Shown in pieces: positions 23,047 to 29,323 of a DNA stretch of 64,000 nt (position 1 is the stretch's first letter; each line of letters starts with the position of its first letter). The DNA lies in contig MGTT01000020.1 in NCBI GenBank assembly GCA_001799575.1, forward strand, positions 1-64,000, in the 5' to 3' direction. Position numbers and translations under genes: made by a program. Source of the DNA: Elusimicrobia bacterium GWA2_56_46 (GTDB lineage: Bacteria; Elusimicrobiota; Elusimicrobia; Elusimicrobiales; UBA9959). Under the pieces are notes generated by a model. The model made no database searches and had not been told where the DNA came from. It saw nothing but the letters and a program-made list of their open reading frames with translations.

Positions 23047-24543
23047 TTATAACCCCGCGGCATTATTGTCGCGGGGTTTTTTGTCGAAAACGGGGCCCAG
23101 CAGCCAGCCAAGGGCGAAAGTCAGCAAAGTGCCTATCACTATCATCCAGCTCCAGCCCAGGGCGAGACGCCCCGTCTCGGAAAGATAAAGGGCCGCGCCC
23201 GCCGCCGCCGCGCTGACGAACATAGCCGCCACGTTGCCGTTATTGGCTCTCCGGCTGGTGAGCAGCCCCAGCAGGAACACGCCGAGCAGGCTGCCCGCGG
23301 TCACGCCGTTTACCTTGTAAGCCAGCCACAGCATCCCTTCCGCGCTGCGGCAGCTGTAGGCGATAAAAGCCAGTACTATGCCGAAAGCCGCCACGCTCAG
23401 GCGGGAAACCAGCAGATAATGCTTCTCCGTCCCGTTTTTTTTCAGGAGGGGGCGGTAAATATCGGTGACGAAAGAAGAAGAAAGAGAACTCAGCGGCGAA
23501 TCTATGCTCGCCATGATGACAGCCATCAGAACAATACCCTTAAGCCCTGCCGGCAGGACATGCGCGGTGAAATGAGAGAGGATCTTGTCGGAGTTGTCCG
23601 GCAGCGGCAGGGCCGGGTTCTGGCTGTAGAACACGAACAGCAGGGTCCCGACCGACAGATACAGCATCAGGAGCGGAATAGTCGCGAAAATGGTGAGGAT
23701 TATAGTTTTTTGACTGGCCTCCCTGGTCTCCAGCGTCAGCAGACGTTGCATAAGTTCCTGGTCGGTGCCGAATGCGGCCATGGAACCGAAAACTCCGTTA
23801 AGAACGGCTATCCACAACACATTGGGATCTTTCAGCCCCCACCCCAGGTTAAACAGCGAAAGCTTTCCGGCCTTGCCGGCGATCTCAGTTATCGCGCCCA
23901 GACCGCCGTTTATGTGGAGGTAAAGATAGGCCAGTGCCACGAACCCGGCCAGGAAAAAGGTAGCGGCCTCAAAAGCGCCCGTCCAGACCACGGCCTTTAT
24001 GCCGCCGAAGCCGATAAAAGCGACGCTTATAAATGTGAAAAAAGCCAGCGTGGCCGGCAGCGGCCACCCCATGATCACCGACACCGCCAGGGAAGCCGCG
24101 TAGAGCCTGAGACCGGAGGCGAAAAGCCTGGTGACGAAAAAGAAAAACGAGCCGGCGTACTGGGTGTTGGCCCCGAACCGGTGTTTGAGAAATTCATAGA
24201 TCGTGGTGCAGTTATATTTGTAGAAAGCCGGGATAAATAGATAGGCGATGATGATCCTGGCCGAAGCCGAACCGATGAAGAACTGCAGATATTGCCAGTT
24301 TTCCCTGAAACCGGCGGCCGGCACGCCCACAATGGTCATGGCGCTGATCTCCGTGGCCACGAATGACAGCGTGGCCGCCCAGACGGGGATCTTGCGCCGG
24401 GCGATAAAATAATCCTGGGTATCGGTTTCGTCCCGGCCCTTTACATAAGAGATCGCCAGCAGAACCACAACCGCCAGGGCCACCCAGGCGTAGTCCGCGA
24501 AACCCAGTGTCGTCAAGCGCTCAAGCGCCGCTGTTTCGTTCAT
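23047..24543 (-). CDS. sodium:solute symporter (SSS family)
   Basis: An inner-membrane sodium-driven transporter of 498 residues with about 13 hydrophobic segments. Family features are the N-terminal FIARRKIPVWAATLSFVATEISAMTIVGVPAAGF and later FGTDQELMQRLLT and the MAVIMASIDSPLSSLSSSFVTDIY segment. The substrate (sugar, proline or other) cannot be told by eye. The start lies inside the mazG end (23-nt overlap), so the two are co-transcribed. Its last codons are built from a terminator hairpin that serves the opposite strand. Confidence 0.92.
   Translation of the reverse strand: MNETAALERLTTLGFADYAWVALAVVVLLAISYVKGRDETDTQDYFIARRKIPVWAATLSFVATEISAMTIVGVPAAGFRENWQYLQFFIGSASARIIIAYLFIPAFYKYNCTTIYEFLKHRFGANTQYAGSFFFFVTRLFASGLRLYAASLAVSVIMGWPLPATLAFFTFISVAFIGFGGIKAVVWTGAFEAATFFLAGFVALAYLYLHINGGLGAITEIAGKAGKLSLFNLGWGLKDPNVLWIAVLNGVFGSMAAFGTDQELMQRLLTLETREASQKTIILTIFATIPLLMLYLSVGTLLFVFYSQNPALPLPDNSDKILSHFTAHVLPAGLKGIVLMAVIMASIDSPLSSLSSSFVTDIYRPLLKKNGTEKHYLLVSRLSVAAFGIVLAFIAYSCRSAEGMLWLAYKVNGVTAGSLLGVFLLGLLTSRRANNGNVAAMFVSAAAAGAALYLSETGRLALGWSWMIVIGTLLTFALGWLLGPVFDKKPRDNNAAGL
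23051..23084 (+). terminator. intrinsic terminator overlapping the symporter's last codons
   Basis: CCCCGCG, a loop of about 11 nt, then CGCGGGG and TTTTTT on the plus strand form a strong terminator for transcripts from the YtxH side. The hairpin lies within the coding end of the minus-strand symporter, so it constrains that protein's last residues (NNAAGL). Confidence 0.85.
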
Positions 24544-24940
24544 GTTTCTTTATCTTTTTCCACTCTACCAGAACCTGTGCCGGGGTCGCCAGCTTCTTGC
24601 CGCCGAAAACGTGCGGATGGCGCCTGACGAGTTTGGCGTTTATGCCGCCGATAACGTCGGCGATGGAAAAACGGCCGGCCTTCCGGGCCAGGGCGCTATG
24701 GAAAACCACCTGCAAAAGTACGTCTCCGAGTTCCTCTTTGAGGTTTTCCCAGTCGTTCTTTTTCACGGCCGCCGCCACTTCCCCGGCCTCTTCTTTCAGG
24801 TATCTTAAAAGCGTTTTATGGGTCTGCCCGCGGTCCCAGGGGCAGCCGTTTTTCCCCAGCAGGATCTCCATGAGCTTAACCAGATCTTCAAAACGGCCGC
24901 TTTTTCCCAGCCTGGCCGCCTCGCCGCGCTTTTTGGTCAT
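24521..24940 (-). CDS. mazG: MazG-type nucleoside triphosphate pyrophosphohydrolase
   Basis: Hydrolyses (often damaged) nucleoside triphosphates to monophosphates, cleaning the nucleotide pool. The single 139-residue domain has the metal-binding EExxE...ExxD pattern in LKEEAGEVAAAVKKNDWENLKEELGDVLLQVVFH, preceded by CPWDRGQTHKTLLRYL. E. coli MazG has two such domains; this is the common one-domain form. It is first in a two-gene unit with the symporter and is divergent from thyX, 58 bp away; nucleotide housekeeping links the two divergent genes. Confidence 0.94.
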   Translation of the reverse strand: MTKKRGEAARLGKSGRFEDLVKLMEILLGKNGCPWDRGQTHKTLLRYLKEEAGEVAAAVKKNDWENLKEELGDVLLQVVFHSALARKAGRFSIADVIGGINAKLVRRHPHVFGGKKLATPAQVLVEWKKIKKHERNSGA

Positions 24941-24998
24941 ATCATCAAATCCGTCAAGTCAATAGACTTCAAAGACTTTAAAAGTATATAATTTTTTA

Positions 24999-25688
24999 AT
25001 GACCGGTACTGCGGAAAACCAGACCAGCGGCGTCCATAACGTTCTTGATAAAGGGTTTGTCCGGCTCGTGGATTTCATGGGCGGAGACCAGCGGGCCGTC
25101 GAATCCGCCAGGGTTTCTTTCGGTTCCGGGTCGAAAGGCGAAGAGAAAGACAAAAAACTGGTGGAATACCTCCTGGCCCACGGCCACCACTCTCCTTTCG
25201 AACACAGCGTTTTCCAGTTCCACGTCAAACTGCCGATTTTCGTGGCCCGGCAATGGATGCGGCACCGGGTAGCTTCTTACAATGAGGTGAGCGCCAGATA
25301 TACCGAAGTCCAGGAAGAATTTTATGTACCGGCCGAATTCCGCGTCCAGGATAAGATAAACCGGCAGGGCTCGGTGAAATCGGGGGCGCTGGACAACAAA
25401 CAGCTTCTGGAGATCTACGTTAAATCACTGGACGCCTCCTACGCGGCCTATCGCCGGCTGCTGGAAAGCGGCGTGGCGCGTGAGATGGCGCGCATGGTTT
25501 TGCCCGTGGCCCAGTACACCCAGTTCCACTGGACCGTGAACGCGCGCAGCCTTATGAATTTTCTGTCTCTCAGGATGGATTCCCACGCCCAGTCTGAGAT
25601 CAGGGAGTACGCCGGCGCCATAGCCGAGATATTCAAGGCCCGGATGCCCTGGACCTGGGAAGCTTTTTTAAAGACCAATAAAAAATGA
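24999..25688 (+). CDS. thyX: flavin-dependent thymidylate synthase
   Basis: Makes dTMP from dUMP with FAD, NADPH and methylene-tetrahydrofolate. The 229 residues contain the ThyX signature RHRVASYNEVSARYTE and the substrate-side HHSPFEHSVFQFHVKLPIFVARQWM. ThyX regenerates tetrahydrofolate directly and so fits with the folate genes folE and gcvT in the window. The stop overlaps the adaptor-protein start (ATGA). The start 24999 has no clear ribosome site; promoters for thyX and mazG share 58 bp. Confidence 0.96.
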   Translation: MTGTAENQTSGVHNVLDKGFVRLVDFMGGDQRAVESARVSFGSGSKGEEKDKKLVEYLLAHGHHSPFEHSVFQFHVKLPIFVARQWMRHRVASYNEVSARYTEVQEEFYVPAEFRVQDKINRQGSVKSGALDNKQLLEIYVKSLDASYAAYRRLLESGVAREMARMVLPVAQYTQFHWTVNARSLMNFLSLRMDSHAQSEIREYAGAIAEIFKARMPWTWEAFLKTNKK

Positions 25689-26662
25689 AAGATTCCCGCG
25701 CCGGATTTATGGAGCCAGCCGCAAAAGCCGTTCCCGGACTGCGGCCCGGGCTTTTGGCCTGCGCCTTTGCCGCGCTGCTCTTTCCCGTGCGTCCGGCGCC
25801 GGCGGCGGATCTTCCCCCGCCCGTGACCGTGGGCGAAATTGAGCGAACGATAAAAAAGGACGATCTCGAAGTCGTCACCAGGGTTACAGGGCTTGCCACG
25901 GCCCAGGATACCTACGACGTCTACGCGCCTTTCGACGGCCGCGTCGAAGACGTGATGGTCGAACTTTTCGACCTGGTAGGCGCGGACAGGACGCTGGCCC
26001 GCATGATCTCCACCGATATGGCGGCTCTGCTCGACTCCTCCGGCGAGGCGAACAAAAAACAGACCGAAGAACGCTGGCAGGACGTCTACGACTATTATCC
26101 GATAAAGCCGGAATTCCAGGGGATAGTGACAAACATCTACGCGGAACCCAGAACCAGGATCTCCAAAGGCGACCGGCTGTTCACGGTGGCGAAAAAAGTG
26201 GTCATCCTCGGCAGGAACACGGAAAAGCTTTACTCAGGCCTGGCCCCGGGCATGACCGCCGAACTGGCGTACGCCAAGGACAGCGAGATCAAACTGAAAA
26301 CCAGGCTGGTAAATTTCATGCCCCTGAAAGGCAGCCCTTATTTCAACCGCCTGTGGCTTGAAGTTTCGGCTCTCCAGAGCGGCCTCAGGATCGGCGGGCA
26401 GTTCGACGGCTACCTGCTCGTGGGCAGAAGCGAGAATACCCTGCTTGTCCCCAGAACCTCCCTTTTAGACAGATCCGGCAGGAAATACCTCATTCTGGAA
26501 GTGGAAACGGGACTTGTCACCGAAACCCAGACCGAGATCCTCAGGCCGGGCGCGCATTTTCTGGAACCAAAATATCCTTCGGGCTGGAAAGCGGACGCCG
26601 AAGAAACCAAACCGGCAAAAGCCGCGGGGGAATCCGATGGAAAAAACAAAAAAACCGACTAA
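25685..26662 (+). CDS. periplasmic adaptor-like (HlyD/RND-type) protein
   Basis: A 325-residue exported protein with a signal-like segment (LLACAFAALLFPVRPAPAA, residues about 22-41) and barrel-sandwich features of membrane-fusion proteins: ATAQDTYDVYAPFDGRVEDVMVELFDLVGADRTLARM and, after an insert, FQGIVTNIYAEPRTRISKGDRLFTVA. Adaptors usually link an inner-membrane pump to an outer-membrane channel, but neither partner is in this neighbourhood, so it acts elsewhere or is an orphan. It overlaps thyX by four bases and the chlorite-dismutase-like gene by 26. Confidence 0.75.
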   Translation: MKDSRAGFMEPAAKAVPGLRPGLLACAFAALLFPVRPAPAADLPPPVTVGEIERTIKKDDLEVVTRVTGLATAQDTYDVYAPFDGRVEDVMVELFDLVGADRTLARMISTDMAALLDSSGEANKKQTEERWQDVYDYYPIKPEFQGIVTNIYAEPRTRISKGDRLFTVAKKVVILGRNTEKLYSGLAPGMTAELAYAKDSEIKLKTRLVNFMPLKGSPYFNRLWLEVSALQSGLRIGGQFDGYLLVGRSENTLLVPRTSLLDRSGRKYLILEVETGLVTETQTEILRPGAHFLEPKYPSGWKADAEETKPAKAAGESDGKNKKTD

Positions 26663-27335
26663 TATCTTTTCAAGTTTTCTCTTCCTGAAGCTGGACGCCG
26701 CGTTCAGGCGGCTTATCTCCAATGAAAAGATAGCGGCCAAACAGGAGTTCGAGAACATGGTGGGCGCCTGCCAGGAGAAGGTTTTTCTCCGGACTTATAT
26801 GACCACCGGGCTCAGGGCCGACGCCGATATCCTCTTCTGGCGCGTTTCAGACAACCTGGAATATCTCCAGGACATCTGCGCCAAAACTTTCTCGGTGGGC
26901 GTAGGACGCTATTTCCACCCCGTCCATTCCTACCTGGGAGTCTACCACACGGACGAAACCGCCGCGCTGAAAAAAGATCTTGAGTTCGGCTTTCTCCCGA
27001 AGGACACTTTCGGCAGAAACAAATTCATGCTCCTCCACCCGGTTGTAAAATCGCACCTGTGGTACGAACTTTCCGAAGACGAGCGCAGGAAACTGCTCTC
27101 CGACCGGGCGGCGGTGATCTCCAAATACAGGGAGATCCAGGAGAATTTCTTTCAATCTTACGGGCTGGACGAGCAGGAAATGATAGTCACGCGCGAGGCG
27201 CGCCATCTGGACGAACTGATCTCGGCAACCAGGGAACTCCGGGAACAGCGGATCAAGAACTACACAGTGGTAGACAAACCGGTCTTCCTGTGCATAGGCC
27301 GGGATCTCAGGGAAATACTGGATGCGCTCAGTTAA
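26637..27335 (+). CDS. chlorite-dismutase/HemQ-family protein
   Basis: The 232-residue protein matches the dimeric alpha-beta-barrel chlorite dismutase family: HPVHSYLGVYHTDE, then LHPVVKSHLWYELSEDERRKLLSD in place of the usual YPMxKxxxWYxLSxEER, then SYGLDEQEMIV and DKPVFLCIG at the end. In HemQ and true chlorite dismutases a proximal histidine after the DER helix binds haem; here that place appears to read SDRAAVISKY without histidine, so haem binding is doubtful. Start 26637 (GGGGGAA before it) is chosen over the track's 26514, which adds 41 non-family residues. It overlaps the adaptor gene. Confidence 0.78.
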   Translation: MEKTKKPTNIFSSFLFLKLDAAFRRLISNEKIAAKQEFENMVGACQEKVFLRTYMTTGLRADADILFWRVSDNLEYLQDICAKTFSVGVGRYFHPVHSYLGVYHTDETAALKKDLEFGFLPKDTFGRNKFMLLHPVVKSHLWYELSEDERRKLLSDRAAVISKYREIQENFFQSYGLDEQEMIVTREARHLDELISATRELREQRIKNYTVVDKPVFLCIGRDLREILDALS

Positions 27336-27336
27336 C

Positions 27337-27412
27337 AGCAGGGTGTAGGGTAGAGGGTTCAGGGTAAAGAATTTCTTGTCTCTGCACCCTCCACCCTGAA
27401 CCCTAAACCCTG
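27337..27412. repeat. inverted pair of degenerate 7-bp repeats (AGGGTTC-type)
   Basis: GGGTGTA, GGGTAGA, GGGTTCA, GGGTA on the left and CCACCCTGAACCCTAAACCC on the right enclose AAGAATTTCTTG. It is a close relative of the array between gcvH and gcvPA (9812-9899), including the TCTGCACCCT at the right boundary. Confidence 0.8.
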
Positions 27413-27431
27413 ATTTACAAGGAGACATTTT

Positions 27432-28640
27432 ATGAAAACTATCGGACTGATCATGGCCGGGGGCAAGGGCGAACGGCTGTACCCGCTCACCAAGGAACGT
27501 TCCAAACCGGCCGTGCCGTTCGGCGGCAAATACCGCATCATAGACTTCGTGCTTTCCAACTTCATCAATTCCGGCATCTACTCCAATTACGTGCTGGTGC
27601 AGTATATGTCGCAGTCGCTTATCGAGTATCTGCGCTCCACCTGGAACCTGGGCGGCATCACGAAAGAGCACTTCATCACCGTGGTTCCGCCGCAGATGCG
27701 CCTGGGCGAGATGTGGTACCGCGGCACCGCCGACGCCGTCAAGCAGAACCTGAACCTTATCAACGATTACAAACCGGATCTGGTGGCCATCTTCGGCGCC
27801 GACCATATTTACCGCATGGATATCCGCCAGATGATAGACTTTCACGTGGCGAACAGGGCGGACGTTACCGTCTCCGCCCTGACCGTACCCCTCAGGCAGG
27901 CCTCGCGCTTCGGCGCCCTGATGGTGGACGCCAGGAACCGGGTGAACGGCTTCGAGGAGAAACCGAAAAATCCCAAACCCATACCCGGCAACCCGAACGC
28001 GGCCTACGCCTCTATGGGCAACTACATTTTCAGCCACGACGCCCTGGTCAAGATCCTGCACGAGGAATCCGGGGAGAACGCGGCGCTGGATTTCGGCAAG
28101 ACGATCCTGCCCAACATCCACAAACGCTACCGCGTTTTCGCCTATAATTTCGACGCCCAGAAGCTGCCGGGCGTGAAGTCCTACGAGGAGAAGAATTACT
28201 GGCGCGACGTGGGCACCCTGGAGGCTTTCTGGCAGGCGCAGATGGATCTGCTGGGCGCCAAGCCCAAAATGGATCTGAATAACAAACTCTGGCCCATCCA
28301 GGGCTCCAAGCTTACCGCCGCCCCCACCAAGATCATAGAGTCCAATCTGTCGGACTGTCTGCTGGCCGACGGCTGCATCATCAATCAATCCTCCCTGAAG
28401 CGCTGCATTCTCTCCAGCGACGTCATCGTGCACGAAAAATGCCAGCTGGAAGACTGCATTATCATGGACGCCTGCGAGATAAAAGCCGGCTCGCGCCTTA
28501 AGAAAGTGATTATGGACCGGTTCAACACCCTGGAAGCGAAAGCGGCCATAGGCTTCAACCCGGACCAGGACGCCCAGCATTATTACATAGATCCCGACGG
28601 CATCGTAGTCATTCCGCGCGGCATCTCAAAGTGGCAATGA
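27432..28640 (+). CDS. glgC: glucose-1-phosphate adenylyltransferase
   Basis: Makes ADP-glucose for glycogen synthesis. The 402 residues show the nucleotide-binding start GLIMAGGKGERLYPLTKERSKPAVPFGGKYRIIDFVLSN, the sugar-phosphate-site stretch GFEEKPKNPK, YASMGNYIFS, and a C-terminal left-handed beta-helix with hexapeptide repeats. AAGGAG precedes the ATG. The gene starts 20 nt after a heptamer hairpin and its end overlaps ybeY. No other glg gene is in the window. Confidence 0.95.
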   Translation: MKTIGLIMAGGKGERLYPLTKERSKPAVPFGGKYRIIDFVLSNFINSGIYSNYVLVQYMSQSLIEYLRSTWNLGGITKEHFITVVPPQMRLGEMWYRGTADAVKQNLNLINDYKPDLVAIFGADHIYRMDIRQMIDFHVANRADVTVSALTVPLRQASRFGALMVDARNRVNGFEEKPKNPKPIPGNPNAAYASMGNYIFSHDALVKILHEESGENAALDFGKTILPNIHKRYRVFAYNFDAQKLPGVKSYEEKNYWRDVGTLEAFWQAQMDLLGAKPKMDLNNKLWPIQGSKLTAAPTKIIESNLSDCLLADGCIINQSSLKRCILSSDVIVHEKCQLEDCIIMDACEIKAGSRLKKVIMDRFNTLEAKAAIGFNPDQDAQHYYIDPDGIVVIPRGISKWQ

Positions 28641-29077
28641 CCGTAAACGTATTTTTCAGGGCGCGGGCCGGCGCGCGCGTGACAAGACTCCGGCCCCCGC
28701 TGAAAAAAGCCGTTATTTCCGCCCTCGGCGCCAAAAAGGCCGGAGGAGAGCTCAACCTGGTGCTGGTCGGAGACGCGGAGATAAAGCGGCTTAACAAAAC
28801 TTTCCTTTCGCATACCGGCGTCACCGACGTTCTGGCTTTCAGCCACCCCAGGCCGGTTTTCCCGCGCGGGCGCGAAACGCCGCCTTTCGGAGACGTTTAT
28901 ATCTGTCTTCCGCAGGCGCGGCGCCAGGCGGCAAAACTGGGCCACAGCCTGGAAACGGAACTGCTCATTCTGACGGTTCACGGAACGCTTCATCTCGCCG
29001 GAATGGACGACTCCTCCCCCTCCCGGCGCAGGGCAATGAACGAGAAAACCGTACGCATCCTCAAAAAACTAATATAA
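28637..29077 (+). CDS. ybeY: YbeY-type endoribonuclease with altered metal motif
   Basis: YbeY matures 16S rRNA ends and takes part in ribosome quality control. The 146-residue protein has the family fold (LNLVLVGDAEIKRLNKTFLSHTGVTDVLAFSHP, GDVYICLPQARRQA). The usual zinc motif HGxLHLxGYDH is here HGTLHLAGMDD: two histidines are kept and the third is replaced by aspartate, which could still bind metal. Start ATG 28637 overlaps the glgC stop (ATGA); the track's GTG 28631 is less likely. Confidence 0.88.
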   Translation: MTVNVFFRARAGARVTRLRPPLKKAVISALGAKKAGGELNLVLVGDAEIKRLNKTFLSHTGVTDVLAFSHPRPVFPRGRETPPFGDVYICLPQARRQAAKLGHSLETELLILTVHGTLHLAGMDDSSPSRRRAMNEKTVRILKKLI

Positions 29078-29113
29078 TCCACCCCTCGTAATCTGGTAAA
29101 ATTATACTAATGT

Positions 29114-29310
29114 GCGGGGTGCGACAGATAAGGAAGCAATTCCTTCGTATTAAGGGAATTACCCCTTCGGGGGGGTCAGTGAAACGACTGAGCCTGGCGA
29201 AGGAAGCGAACGCGGAAGGGGGGCAGCGCCCCCCTCCGGGAGCACCGGCCCGATTTCCTCTAGAGGGCCGGCGGTAATCCGCCCCGCGCATTCGGCGCGG
29301 GGTGCGACAG
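29114..29310 (+). promoter_or_regulatory. structured leader upstream of leuS with 14-bp direct repeats
   Basis: GCGGGGTGCGACAG occurs exactly at 29114-29127 and 29297-29310. Between them lie at least five hairpins, including AATTCCTT/AAGGGAATT, ACCCC/GGGGGGT, CAGT/ACTG, GGGGGGC/GCCCCCC and GGCC/GGCC. CCCCGC (29282-29287) can pair with either copy of GCGGGG, giving two exclusive folds, one close to the leuS ribosome site (GGAGG, 29313). It may be an attenuator or an inserted repeat. I do not see the T-box consensus. Confidence 0.6.
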
Positions 29311-29323
29311 TGGAGGCTCCAAC

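Noticed and set aside
29114-29310. T-box riboswitch upstream of leuS
   Set aside because: The AGGGTGGNACCGCG core and a TGGN bulge are not present; only a general hairpin-rich leader can be claimed.
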